Assembly (NCBI GenBank): GCA_036273515.1
Contig: DASUHM010000016.1
Coordinates: 37,032-101,031, forward strand
Source: Gaiellales bacterium
GTDB taxonomy: Bacteria > Actinomycetota > Thermoleophilia > Gaiellales > JAICJC01
Direction: 5' to 3'
DNA length: 64,000 nucleotides
Part shown: piece after piece, positions 15,521 to 23,693 of the stretch
How the letters are laid out: each line of letters opens with the position of its first letter
How positions within the stretch are numbered: position 1 is the stretch's first letter
Program-made: the position numbers and the translations under genes
Notes under the pieces: model-generated
Seen by the model: the letters and a program-made list of their open reading frames with translations, nothing else
What the model was told of the DNA's origin: nothing
Database searches by the model: none

Positions 15521-16003
15521 ATGCAGGAGATGAGCATCTACGGGGTGTCCTTCGACATGGTCGGCAAGCAGCCGATCGTGCTGCTCAGAACCCTCGACGG
15601 AAGCAAGTTCCTGCCCATCTGGATCGGCCACCCCGAGGCCGCGGCCATCCTGATGAAGCTGCAGGGCACGCCCACGCCGCGGCCGATGACGCACGACCTG
15701 GTCACCTCGATGCTGGGCGAGCTGAACGCGAAGGTCGAGAAGATCGCGGTCACCGAGCTGCGCGACAACACCTTCTACGCCTGCATCACCCTGCGCATCG
15801 ACGGCTCCGAGGTCGAGATCGACTCGCGGCCGTCCGACGCGCTCGCGCTGGCCGTCCGCGCCGACGCCAAGATCTTCGTCGCCGACCAAGTGATCGACGA
15901 CTCCGCGATCGAGTTCGGCCAGGAGCCCGAGGAGCCCGCCGAGGTCGTCGAGGAGTTCAAGAAGTTCCTCGAGAACGTCAGCCCCGAGGACTTCGGGAAC
16001 TAG
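15521..16003 (+). CDS. Bifunctional nuclease (BFN/DUF151) family protein
   Basis: A 160-residue DUF151 protein. The domain runs from about 5 to 130 with LPIWIGHPEAAAI and SRPSDALALAVRADAKIFVADQ, the family hallmarks. Plant members have DNase and RNase activity; bacterial members are poorly characterised. The C-terminal third is acidic and helical (EEPAEVVEEFKKFLENV). The TAG stop lies in a CTAG shared with the convergent acyl-CoA dehydrogenase. Confidence 0.88.
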   Translation: MQEMSIYGVSFDMVGKQPIVLLRTLDGSKFLPIWIGHPEAAAILMKLQGTPTPRPMTHDLVTSMLGELNAKVEKIAVTELRDNTFYACITLRIDGSEVEIDSRPSDALALAVRADAKIFVADQVIDDSAIEFGQEPEEPAEVVEEFKKFLENVSPEDFGN

Positions 16004-17100
16004 CTCTCCGAGGCGGCCATCCGGTCGAGCTCGCGCCCGATCACGAGGCGCTGGATCTCGGCCGTCCCGTCGACGACCTGGAGCATCTTGGCCAGGCTGA
16101 TGAAGCGCGGGAGCGGCGTGTCCTCGAGCCAGCCGTAGGCGCCGAGCGCCTCGCTGCACGCGATCGCCGCCCGGAGCGCCGCGTCCGGGCAGAAGCGCTT
16201 GGCGTGGGCGACCGCAACCGCCCCCGCCGGCGTCCCCAGCAGGCTCGCCGCCCGGGCGTAGAGCAGGCGGCCGGCCTCGAGATCGGTGAGCACGTCGGCG
16301 AGCATGAAGCGCATCGTGTCGAGGGCCAGCAGCGGCGCCCCGAACGCCTCCCGCTGGCGGGTGTAGCGAAGGGCGATGTCGAGCGCCTCGGCGTGCAGGC
16401 CGCAGGCGATCGCGGCGATGTCGCAGCGGGCGACGTCGATCGCTCCGAGCGCCGCGCGCATCCCGGTCCCCGGCGGCACGAGCATGGTCGCCGGCGCGTC
16501 CGCGAGCGCCATCTCGCCGATCGGCAGGAACGCGGACGCCGCCTTGCGGTAGATGCGGGGGAAGCTCACGCCCTCGGCGCGGCGGTCGACCGCCAGCACC
16601 GCGACGTCCGCGTGGCCCGGGCCGTCGGCCGTCTTGCACACCACCAGGAAGAGGTCGGCCTCGCCGGCCAGCGACACCCACGCCTTGCGCCCGGTCACCC
16701 GCCAGCCGCCCCCCTCCTCGCGGGCCCGGGTCGTGATCGCCGTCGCGTCTGATCCGGCGTGCGGCTCGGTCAGCGAGAACCCGCCCAGGGCGCGGCCGGC
16801 GACGAGATCGGCCGCCCAGCCCGCCCGCAGCTCCTCGTCGTCGCAGCCCGCCACGACGGCCGCCACGGCGTTGTGCATCGAGAGCGAGAAGGCAAACGCG
16901 GCATCGCCTCGGCCGAGCTCCTCGAACACCTCCATCCCGGCCGGATAGGCCAGTCCGGCGCCGCCGAGCGCGGGCGGGCAGAAGAGCCCGGTGAGACCCG
17001 ACGCGGCTGCCGCCTCGCGCGGGTACGAGCCCGCCTCGTCCCAGCCCGCGACCGCCGGCCGGACGGCGTCGCGGACGAATGCGGCTGCCGCCTCTCGCAT
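16000..17100 (-). CDS. Acyl-CoA dehydrogenase family protein
   Basis: FAD-dependent dehydrogenase of the ACAD superfamily; 366 residues from ATG 17100. FAD/substrate loop FSLTEPHAGSDATAI and C-terminal motif VDGTAEIQRLVIGREL are present. No clear catalytic Glu assignment was made, so substrate is unknown. The ATG is preferred over GTG 17133 because TATGAT lies 9 nt before it, as at other leaderless genes here. It stands alone between convergent and divergent neighbours. Confidence 0.87.
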   Translation of the reverse strand: MREAAAAFVRDAVRPAVAGWDEAGSYPREAAAASGLTGLFCPPALGGAGLAYPAGMEVFEELGRGDAAFAFSLSMHNAVAAVVAGCDDEELRAGWAADLVAGRALGGFSLTEPHAGSDATAITTRAREEGGGWRVTGRKAWVSLAGEADLFLVVCKTADGPGHADVAVLAVDRRAEGVSFPRIYRKAASAFLPIGEMALADAPATMLVPPGTGMRAALGAIDVARCDIAAIACGLHAEALDIALRYTRQREAFGAPLLALDTMRFMLADVLTDLEAGRLLYARAASLLGTPAGAVAVAHAKRFCPDAALRAAIACSEALGAYGWLEDTPLPRFISLAKMLQVVDGTAEIQRLVIGRELDRMAASES

Positions 17101-17109
17101 CGAGCCGCG

Positions 17110-17155
17110 ATCATATCCGCGCGCCTTGCCCACCCGGCTCCGTCCCGCCTAGACT
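17110..17155. promoter_or_regulatory. Divergent promoters, acyl-CoA dehydrogenase / 124-aa protein
   Basis: Minus strand: TATGAT (17115-17110), 9 nt before the dehydrogenase ATG. Plus strand: TTGCCC (17126-17131), an 18-bp spacer, then TAGACT (17150-17155), which serves the gene starting at 17185. Confidence 0.4.
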
Positions 17156-17184
17156 GTGAGTCCGCGACGACTTGGAGGCCCGGG

Positions 17185-17559
17185 ATGCAGGCAAACGGCA
17201 ATGGCGCCCAGTGGTTCGCCGAGCGATCGATCCGTGGTGTGGGCGACGACGGTGCGGCGGAGGTCGTCACGATCTGGATCGAGCGCAAACCCGGCGCGCT
17301 GTGGGCGGTGGGCAGGGCGGTCGGACTGGCCGAGCGGCACGATGGGCTCGTGCGGCCGGACGACTACGTCTTCGAGGGCTACGAGATGGGCGATGCGCTC
17401 GAGGCGGCCAACGCCGCCGTCGACGCCGACCTGGACGTGTCGGCCGAGGAGGGCAAGCCGCAGGAGATCGAGCCGTTCAGCGAAGGCGAGCTGCTGATCC
17501 CGCTGGAGCGGTGGTTCTTCGGCCGCTCTCCGCGGGCCGAGCGGCAGCAGGCCCGCTAG
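17185..17559 (+). CDS. Uncharacterised 124-residue protein
   Basis: Not recognised. ATG at 17185 has a good GGAGG at 17174-17178 and a promoter-like TAGACT further upstream. The sequence is acidic and mixed alpha/beta with no membrane segment, signal peptide or cysteines. Conserved-looking parts are EVVTIWIERKPGALWAVGRAV and ERWFFGRSPR near the end. The codon pattern is clearly coding. Its last 83 bp overlap the convergent end of mqnD. Confidence 0.7.
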   Translation: MQANGNGAQWFAERSIRGVGDDGAAEVVTIWIERKPGALWAVGRAVGLAERHDGLVRPDDYVFEGYEMGDALEAANAAVDADLDVSAEEGKPQEIEPFSEGELLIPLERWFFGRSPRAERQQAR

Positions 17560-18391
17560 CGGGGCCGAACACGCGCAGCGGCGCCGTCCCGGCCGGCAGT
17601 GCACCGGCGGCTGCGGCCGTGCGCTCGAGCGTCTCGAGGGCGCGGATGCCGTCGTCACCGAGGTCGACGGTGTGGTCGTTGACGTAGAGCGCGACGTAGG
17701 GCCAGATCACGTCCTCGCCCAGCTCCTGGGCGTGGCGGCGGATGGTGCCGAGGACGTCCTCACGGTTGGCCCAGCCGTAGGCGATCGAGTCGCGCAGGAC
17801 GGCCGTGAACCGCTCGACGACATCGTCGGGGAGCGCGAGGCTCGCCAGGATGCCTCCCAGCGGGATCGGCGCCTGCGCGAGCCGCTCGAACGATGCCCCG
17901 AGGTCCTCGATCAGCATGAGGCCGTCGCGCTCGTAGGTGAGCCGGCCCTCGTGGATGAGCACGCCGAGGTCGGCGTCCCCCCGGCGCAGGACGGCGCCGA
18001 TGTCGGAGAACACCGTGTGGTCGACCGCGCCGCCGTCCGGGTGCAGGCAGCGGTAGAGGAGCGTCGCGGTGGTCGTCGGGCCGGGGCAGAGCACCCGCGC
18101 GTCCGGCCCAGGGTGGACCTCCGGCCGAGCGGCAACGAGCAACGGCCCGACGCCGAAGCCGAGGGCCGAGCCGGCCCGGACGACGCCGTAGTCGTTCGCG
18201 AGCAGAAGCGCCGCGTGGAAGCTCGCCTTGGAGATGTCGTAGCGGCCGGCGAAGAGGCCGTCGTTCAGCTGCTGGACGTCGAGCAGCTCCGGCTCGAACT
18301 CGAGCCCGCGCAGGTCGATCCGCCGCTCCAGGATGGCGTGGAACGCGAAGGTGTCGTTCGGGCAGGTGGAGAGGCCGAGTCGCAGCTTCAT
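17477..18391 (-). CDS. mqnD: 1,4-dihydroxy-6-naphthoate synthase
   Basis: Periplasmic-binding-protein-fold enzyme of the futalosine menaquinone route, which converts cyclic de-hypoxanthinyl futalosine. N terminus MKLRLGLSTCPNDTFAFH is diagnostic. Other family segments are DISKASFHAA and WPYVALYVNDHTVDLGDDG. It has 304 residues; the last ~30 are an Ala/Pro/Arg-rich extension overlapping the convergent gene. The ATG at 18391 overlaps the mqnB stop (ATGA). Confidence 0.93.
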   Translation of the reverse strand: MKLRLGLSTCPNDTFAFHAILERRIDLRGLEFEPELLDVQQLNDGLFAGRYDISKASFHAALLLANDYGVVRAGSALGFGVGPLLVAARPEVHPGPDARVLCPGPTTTATLLYRCLHPDGGAVDHTVFSDIGAVLRRGDADLGVLIHEGRLTYERDGLMLIEDLGASFERLAQAPIPLGGILASLALPDDVVERFTAVLRDSIAYGWANREDVLGTIRRHAQELGEDVIWPYVALYVNDHTVDLGDDGIRALETLERTAAAAGALPAGTAPLRVFGPASGPAAARPAESGRRTTAPAGSAARLR

Positions 18392-18966
18392 CCGGCCAGC
18401 CCGCGCACGATGTCCGCGGCCGCGGCGAGCGCCTCCTGCATCCGCCATCCGGCCCGGTCGCGATCGCCCGCGACGTTCGAGAAGCCGCGGACGATGGTCA
18501 GCTCGACGTCGAAGAGCCCGGTGGCCACTGCGACAGCGTAGCCCTCCATCTCCTCCCCGGCTGCGGCCGGATATCGCTCCCGGCGCCCGGACGCCTCGCC
18601 GGCCGAGCCGGCCGCGGTCGCCACCGACAGGATCTGCGGGCCCTGCCCGAGGGCGATCGAATCCGCCGCCGCGAAGCCCAGGTCGCGGGCGGTGCGGTGG
18701 TCTCGTCCCGAGCCCGCGCCGATCCCGTCGCAGCGCACCGAGCCCGCGACCACGGCGGAGCCGATCGGGTGTCGCGACGTGTCGTACGTCCCCGCTGCGC
18801 CGACCAGGATGACCCCGCCCTCGGCGGCCGCGCGGTGCTCCGCGATCGCGTGGGCCGCCCCCGCGCCGGCCGCCGCGAGGCCGAACCCGCACACCGCGAG
18901 CGGCGCCGGCGGGCCGTCGGGGAAGAGCAGGCCCGACTCGAGCTGGGTCGGCACGAGGATCAGCAC
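18388..18966 (-). CDS. mqnB: Futalosine hydrolase
   Basis: Nucleoside-phosphorylase-fold hydrolase that releases hypoxanthine from futalosine. GTG at 18966 is chosen because it gives VLILVPTQLESG, the usual N terminus, and lies 25 bp after nadA. The GEEMEGYAVA segment carries the active-site Glu/Met-Glu pattern of this family, and VRGFSNVAGDRD the C-terminal Asp region. 192 residues, slightly short. Co-transcribed with mqnD (4-nt overlap). Confidence 0.88.
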   Translation of the reverse strand: MLILVPTQLESGLLFPDGPPAPLAVCGFGLAAAGAGAAHAIAEHRAAAEGGVILVGAAGTYDTSRHPIGSAVVAGSVRCDGIGAGSGRDHRTARDLGFAAADSIALGQGPQILSVATAAGSAGEASGRRERYPAAAGEEMEGYAVAVATGLFDVELTIVRGFSNVAGDRDRAGWRMQEALAAAADIVRGLAG

Positions 18967-18991
18967 GCCGGCCCTTGCGCCACCAGACCCG

Positions 18992-19954
18992 TCAAACGAT
19001 CTCGACCATGCGTGTGATCGCTCCACGGGCGCGGGCGGCGACGTCGGCGTCGACCGTGACGACGTGGCGCATGTCGCGCAGGGAATCGCGCAGCTTCTCG
19101 AGCGTGATCATCTTCATGTAGCGGCACACGGCCCGCTCGGACATCGCGTAGAACCGCTTGTCCGGGGACTCCCGGGTGAGCCGGTGCAGGATGCCGGTCT
19201 CGGTGGCGACGACGAAGTCGCGCTTGGGCGAGCGGGCGACGTGGTTCACCATGCCCTCGGTCGAGAACACGTGCGTCCGCTTCGCCAGCGCGGCGTCCTG
19301 GGCGGCCGCGTACATGCACTGGCTGGCGCAGCCGCACTCCGGGTGGATCAGCAGGTCGGCGCCGGGCCGCTCGTCCAGCATCCGGGACACGTCGTCGGTG
19401 CGGATGCCGGCGTGCACGTGGCACTCGCCCGGCCAGATCTTCATCTTGCGGCCGGTGACCCGCTCCAGGTAGGCGCCGAGGAACATGTCCGGCAGGAAGA
19501 GGATGTCGCGGTCGGCGGGGACGGACTCGATCACCGCCCGGGCGTTGCCCGAGGTGCAGCAGTAGTCGGAGAGCGCCTTCACCTCGGCCGTCGTGTTCAC
19601 GTAGCTGACGACCACTGCGCCGGGGTTCTCGGCCTTCCAGGCCGCAAGGGCGGCCGCGTCGATGCTGGCGGCGAGCGAGCAGCCGGCGTCGAGGTCGGGG
19701 ATCAGCACCGTCTTGTCGGGTGAGAGGATCGCCGCCGTCTCGGCCATGAAGTGGACGCCGCAGAAGGCGATCACGTCCGACTCGGTGTGGGCCGCGGCCT
19801 GGGACAGGCCGAGCGAGTCGCCCACCAGGTCGGCGACGTCCTGGACCTCGGGCAGCTGGTAGTTGTGGGCGAGGATGACGGCGTTTCGCTCTGCGGCCAG
19901 CGCGCGCACCTGCTCCTGCAGGGCGCCGACGGCGTCAATGGTCAGCGTGGGCAT
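18992..19954 (-). CDS. nadA: Quinolinate synthase
   Basis: [4Fe-4S] enzyme condensing iminoaspartate with dihydroxyacetone phosphate; 320 residues. Candidate cluster cysteines are C92 (DAGCSLA), C178 (GECHVHAG) and C277 (AVCRYMKMITLEKL). The active-site HNYQLPEVQD is at 30-39. ATG at 19954 lies within the end of nadC (13-bp overlap). Confidence 0.96.
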   Translation of the reverse strand: MPTLTIDAVGALQEQVRALAAERNAVILAHNYQLPEVQDVADLVGDSLGLSQAAAHTESDVIAFCGVHFMAETAAILSPDKTVLIPDLDAGCSLAASIDAAALAAWKAENPGAVVVSYVNTTAEVKALSDYCCTSGNARAVIESVPADRDILFLPDMFLGAYLERVTGRKMKIWPGECHVHAGIRTDDVSRMLDERPGADLLIHPECGCASQCMYAAAQDAALAKRTHVFSTEGMVNHVARSPKRDFVVATETGILHRLTRESPDKRFYAMSERAVCRYMKMITLEKLRDSLRDMRHVVTVDADVAARARGAITRMVEIV

Positions 19955-20784
19955 GGGTGCACCTCCAGCGAGATGTCGAGCGCCCGCACCGAGTGGGTGA
20001 GCGCTCCGATCGAGATCGCGTCGACGCCGGTCTCGGCGACCGCGCGGACGGTCTCAAGGGTGATGCCGCCGGATGCCTCCAGCCTGACCCGGCCGGCGGC
20101 GATCGCAACGGCCTCGCGCAGCCGGCCGGGCGGCATGTTGTCGAGCAGGACGCTGTCGGCCCCGGCGGCGATGGCCTCGCGCACCTGCTCGAGCGTGTCG
20201 GCCTCGGCCTGGACGTGCAGGTCGGGCCGGGACGCCCGCGCGGCGCGCACCGACTCGCCGACGCCGCCGGCGAGGGCGACGTGGTTGTCCTTGATGAGGA
20301 TGGCGGCTCCCAGGTCGGGGCGGTGGTTCGTCCCGCCGCCGCAGGCGACGGCCTGCTTGTCGAGCTCGCGCAGGCCCGGGACGGTCTTGCGCGTGTCGAG
20401 GATCTCGACGCCGGTGCCGCCGACCGCGTCCACGTAGCGCCCGGTCGCGGTTGCGATCCCCGACATCCGCTGCAGGAGGTTCAGGGCGGTGCGCTCGGCC
20501 GTGAGCACGGCCCGGGCGGCCGCCCGGATCGTGGCGACGGTGCATGGCGCGCCCTCGACTCTTGTGCCTTCCGGCACGAGGATCTCGAGCTCGGCGTCCG
20601 GGTCGAGGCGGCGGACGACCTCGAGGGCGACCTCCAGGCCGGAAACGATCCCGGGTTCGCGCAGCACCACGCTGGCAATCGTTTCCAGGCCCTCGGGGAT
20701 CGTCGCCTCGGTGGTGGGGTCGCCGCGACCGGCGTCCTCCGCCAGCGCGCGGTCGATCAGACTCTCGAGTGCAGCGGCGGACAC
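19942..20784 (-). CDS. nadC: Nicotinate-nucleotide pyrophosphorylase (carboxylating)
   Basis: Quinolinate phosphoribosyltransferase; 280 residues. Substrate-binding motifs are LNLLQRMSGIAT, ILDTRKTVPGLRELDK and GGGTNHRPDLG; the barrel end has VRLEASGGITL. The GTG at 20784 gives MSAAALESLIDRALAEDAGRGD, a standard N terminus, and overlaps the nadB end by 28 bp. Confidence 0.95.
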   Translation of the reverse strand: MSAAALESLIDRALAEDAGRGDPTTEATIPEGLETIASVVLREPGIVSGLEVALEVVRRLDPDAELEILVPEGTRVEGAPCTVATIRAAARAVLTAERTALNLLQRMSGIATATGRYVDAVGGTGVEILDTRKTVPGLRELDKQAVACGGGTNHRPDLGAAILIKDNHVALAGGVGESVRAARASRPDLHVQAEADTLEQVREAIAAGADSVLLDNMPPGRLREAVAIAAGRVRLEASGGITLETVRAVAETGVDAISIGALTHSVRALDISLEVHPCPR

Positions 20785-22247
20785 GTCGTGCTCCTGGCCT
20801 GGTCGGGGTCGGGATCGGGGAAGTCGCTGCGCAGGTGGCCCCCGCGGCTCTCGGTGCGGCGCAGGGCGGCGCCCGCGATCAGCACGGCGACGAGCGCAGG
20901 GTTCGAGTCGGGCCGCTCGGCCAGCCACGCCAGCAGCGCCGTCAGCCGCTCCTCGTCGCGCACCGGGCCGGCCATGTCCCACATGCGCCGGCGCAGCTCC
21001 GGGAGCGGCGCGCGGGCCAGCGGACGGGCCGGGGGCGGGCCCGGATCGGCGCTTGCCGCCGCCGCATCGAGGCCGTGGCCGATCGCGCGGTGGGAGAAGA
21101 CGAAGCACTCGAGCAGCGAGTTGGAGGCCAGCCGGTTGGCGCCGTGGACGCCGGTCGCGGCGCACTCGCCGACCGCGTAGAGGCCCGCGAGCGACGTGAG
21201 GCCTTCGAGATCGGTGGCGATCCCGCCCATCAGGTAGTGGGCGGCGGGAGCGACCGGGATCAGGTCGGCGGCGAGGTCGAGCCCGGCCCGGCGGCAGCCG
21301 GCGGCCAGGTTCGCGAACCGGCCGAGGACGTGGTCGCGGTCGAGGTGGCGGAGGTCGAGGTAGGCCTGGCCGTCGTCGGCGAGGAGCGCCTCGATCGTTC
21401 GCGTGACGACGTCGCGCGGCGCCAGCTCGCCATCGGGGTGCACGCCGGCCATGAAGCGCCGGCCCGAGCCGTCGACGAGGTGGGCGCCCTCGCCCCGCAC
21501 CGCCTCGGAGACGAGGAACGCCCGGCCCCCGCCGGCGAGCGCCGTCGGGTGGAACTGCACGAACTCCATGTCGCGCACCGCCGCGCCGGCCCGGTGGGCC
21601 AGGGCAATCCCGTCGCCGGTGGCGCCCGGCGGGTTCGTCGTGCGGTGGAAAAGGGCGCATGCGCCGCCGGTGGCGAGCAGCGTCATCCGTGCCCGGGCGA
21701 GCCGCAGCTCGTCGTGGCCCAGCAGCCATGCCCCGGCGCAGGCTTCGCCGTCGCATGCGAGCGCGAGCGCCGCAGTGTGCTCCAGGACATGGATTCGCGG
21801 CTCGGCGGCCACCCGGGCGATCAGCGCGCCGGCGATTGCGGCGCCGGTGGCCGCGCCGTCGGCGTGGAGGATGCGGCGGCGGCCGTGGCCTCCCTCGCGG
21901 CCGAGCAGGTAGGCGCCGGCCGGATCGAGGTCGAAGCGCACGCCCAGCCGCTCGAGGTCGGCGATCCGGCCGGGGCCGTTCTCGACCAGCACGGCGACGG
22001 CCTCCGGGTCGCAGAGGCCGCGGCCGGCGACGATCGTGTCGGCGGCGTGGTCGGCGAATGAGTCGTCGCCGGCGACGACGGCGGCCACCCCGCCCTGGGC
22101 CATGTAGGAGTTCGACGCGTGCAGCGAGCCCTTCGTCGCGAGGACGACGTTCGCCCCGCGGCCGGCGGCTGCGAGCGCCGCGTAGAGGCCCGCAAGGCCG
22201 GCACCCAGTACGAGCACGTCGGTGCGGACGGCGTCGGCGGAAGCCAT
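20757..22247 (-). CDS. nadB: L-aspartate oxidase
   Basis: FAD enzyme making iminoaspartate from aspartate; 496 residues. The Rossmann GAGLAGLYAAL is near the N terminus. Substrate-site segments are EFVQFHPTAL, RGEGAHLVD and HYLMGGIATD, and GVHGANRLASNSLLECFVFS ends the FAD domain. ATG at 22247 is chosen over the TTG 18 nt upstream because a TATTAT hexamer lies only 6 nt before it, indicating a leaderless start. First gene of nadB-nadC-nadA-mqnB-mqnD. Confidence 0.95.
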   Translation of the reverse strand: MASADAVRTDVLVLGAGLAGLYAALAAAGRGANVVLATKGSLHASNSYMAQGGVAAVVAGDDSFADHAADTIVAGRGLCDPEAVAVLVENGPGRIADLERLGVRFDLDPAGAYLLGREGGHGRRRILHADGAATGAAIAGALIARVAAEPRIHVLEHTAALALACDGEACAGAWLLGHDELRLARARMTLLATGGACALFHRTTNPPGATGDGIALAHRAGAAVRDMEFVQFHPTALAGGGRAFLVSEAVRGEGAHLVDGSGRRFMAGVHPDGELAPRDVVTRTIEALLADDGQAYLDLRHLDRDHVLGRFANLAAGCRRAGLDLAADLIPVAPAAHYLMGGIATDLEGLTSLAGLYAVGECAATGVHGANRLASNSLLECFVFSHRAIGHGLDAAAASADPGPPPARPLARAPLPELRRRMWDMAGPVRDEERLTALLAWLAERPDSNPALVAVLIAGAALRRTESRGGHLRSDFPDPDPDQARSTTCPPLHSRV

Positions 22248-22253
22248 GGCGTG

Positions 22254-22259
22254 ATAATA
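22254..22259 (-). promoter_or_regulatory. -10 element of the nad-mqn operon
   Basis: TATTAT on the minus strand, 6 nt before nadB ATG, so the transcript would start at about the A of ATG. It shares a 74-bp gap with the SigR-type promoter on the other strand. Confidence 0.45.
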
Positions 22260-22282
22260 GCCCAAGTGACTAAAACTCGCCC

Positions 22283-22309
22283 GGGAATGGCGGGAGGGGT
22301 CCCGTCGTT
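22283..22309 (+). promoter_or_regulatory. SigR-type ECF promoter upstream of its own sigma gene
   Basis: GGGAAT at 22283-22288, exactly 18 bp, then GTT at 22307-22309. This matches the SigR/SigH consensus GGGAAT-N18-GTT known from Streptomyces and Mycobacterium. The sigma gene ATG is 12 nt past GTT. Confidence 0.65.
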
Positions 22310-22321
22310 ACCCTTGAGGCG

Positions 22322-22936
22322 ATGCTTCTGTTGACTGATACGCTCGCGGAGATGGCTTCCTCCGACCCGCCCCCCGGCACCCTGGCGGCCGCCGCGGGCC
22401 GCGACCGCGGCGAGTTCGAGGAGGAGGCGCTGGTCCACGCCGAGCAGCTCTACCGGATCGCGCTCCGCCTGACGGGCAGCCCGCAGGCCGCCGAGGATCT
22501 CGTGCAGGACACCTACCTGCGCGCGTTCCGGAGCTGGCAGAGCTACAAGCCGGGCACGAACCTGGCCGCGTGGCTGGCCACGATCATGCGCAACGCCAAC
22601 CTCGACGAGCTGCGCCGCCAGAGCCGCCGGCCGGTGCAGGAGCCGCTCGACGACGACGGCGACTACTACCTGTACAACCGCCTGGCCGAATCCGGCCCGC
22701 AGCCGCAGGACGAGGTGCTCGCCCGCCTGTCCGGCAACGCGATCGTGTCTGCGGTGGGCGAGCTCCCGCCGAACTTCCGCGAGGTGGTGGTGCTCGTCGA
22801 CGTCGGCGACTTCTCCTACGCCGACGCCGCCGACATCCTCGGCATCCCGATCGGCACCGTCATGTCGCGCCTCTACCGCGGCCGGCGGCTGCTGAAGCGG
22901 GCGCTGGCCGACCATGCGGGCGGGGAGGCGGCATGA
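22322..22936 (+). CDS. ECF sigma factor, SigR/SigH-like
   Basis: Group IV sigma factor of 204 residues. Region 2 has the -10-binding segment AEDLVQDTYLRAFRSWQSYKP and NLAAWLATIMRNANLDE; region 4 is ELPPNFREVVVLVDVGDFSY followed by the HTH GIPIGTVMSRLYRGRRLL. ATG 22322 is favoured: TACCCT lies 7 nt before it and a SigR-type promoter further up. The following gene encodes an RsrA-like anti-sigma factor overlapping by ATGA. The pair probably responds to thiol-oxidative stress. Confidence 0.9.
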   Translation: MLLLTDTLAEMASSDPPPGTLAAAAGRDRGEFEEEALVHAEQLYRIALRLTGSPQAAEDLVQDTYLRAFRSWQSYKPGTNLAAWLATIMRNANLDELRRQSRRPVQEPLDDDGDYYLYNRLAESGPQPQDEVLARLSGNAIVSAVGELPPNFREVVVLVDVGDFSYADAADILGIPIGTVMSRLYRGRRLLKRALADHAGGEAA

Positions 22937-23169
22937 GCGCCGATCCCTGCCGCGGCGCCGAGAGCCTGATGCAGCCCTACCTCGACCGCGTCCTCACCGA
23001 GGCCGAGGTGTCCCGCATCGACGTCCACCTGCGGGAGTGCACCTACTGCAGCGACCGCTACGTCTTCGAGCGCAGCCTCCGCACCGCCGTCAAGAGCTGC
23101 TGCTGCGACGAGCCGGTGCCGGACGGGTTCGTCGAGCGCCTCCGCCGGCGCTGCACGGATCAGGCGTAG
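22933..23169 (+). CDS. Zinc-binding redox anti-sigma factor, RsrA-like
   Basis: A 78-residue ZAS-type anti-sigma factor. Putative zinc ligands C6, H32, C36 and C39 reproduce the relative spacing reported for RsrA (C11, H37, C41, C44). C56-C57-C58 cover the RsrA C61/C62 positions. This predicts release of sigma on disulfide formation between the C6 and C39 equivalents. No membrane segment, so it is cytoplasmic. ATG overlaps the sigma stop by 4 nt. Its 3' end overlaps the convergent gene by 10 bp. Confidence 0.88.
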   Translation: MSADPCRGAESLMQPYLDRVLTEAEVSRIDVHLRECTYCSDRYVFERSLRTAVKSCCCDEPVPDGFVERLRRRCTDQA

Positions 23170-23693
23170 TCGACGTCGCCCGGCGCGTCGAGGTCGCGGC
23201 AGTCCACGGCCTCCGCCTCCAGGCCGCGCACGGGCCGCTCGCCGCTTGAGGGGATCTCGGCGAAGCGCGAGCGCGGGATCAGCACCGGGTGCGACCGGCC
23301 CCGGCCGTAGTCGGCCGCGCGGATCGCGTCGTTGCCCGGCTGCGCCGCGGCCAGCACCCGCTCGACGGCGCGGGGGTCGAGCCCCGGCCCGTCGCCGAGC
23401 ACGACCAGCGCCCAGTCGGCCGCGCCGGGCAGCGCCGCGAGGCCCGCGTGCAGCGAGGCCGCCTGGCCCGCGTCCCAGCGGTCGCACACCACCGGATACG
23501 CGCCGTGCAGGTCGACCCGTTCCAGGATCGTGCCCGCCCGCGACCCCAGCACGACCATCCGGTGCTCCGGCCCGGTCGCCTCCAGGATGCGGAGCACGCG
23601 CTCGAGCATCGGCCGGCCGTCGATCTCGTGCAGCTGCTTCAGCCCTCCGTAGCGCCGGCCCTCGCCGGCGGCCAGGACGACCGCAGCGATCAC
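23160..23693 (-). CDS. MobA/MocA-like nucleotidyltransferase
   Basis: A 177-residue NTP transferase of the molybdenum-cofactor cytidylyl/guanylyltransferase type. The nucleotide-binding loop is VVLAAGEGRRYGGLKQL at the N terminus, and the metal-binding Asp is in LVVLGDGPGLDPRAV, where DxP or DQP is usual. A RSHPVLIPR segment matches the GHP substrate region of MocA. GTG at 23693 overlaps the upstream amidohydrolase stop by GTGA. No molybdoenzyme gene is nearby, so the substrate is uncertain. Confidence 0.78.
   Translation of the reverse strand: MIAAVVLAAGEGRRYGGLKQLHEIDGRPMLERVLRILEATGPEHRMVVLGSRAGTILERVDLHGAYPVVCDRWDAGQAASLHAGLAALPGAADWALVVLGDGPGLDPRAVERVLAAAQPGNDAIRAADYGRGRSHPVLIPRSRFAEIPSSGERPVRGLEAEAVDCRDLDAPGDVDYA

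Noticed and set aside
22248..22321. Possible NAD-related riboswitch before nadB
   Set aside because: The gap is only 74 bp and nadB appears leaderless, leaving no room for an aptamer.
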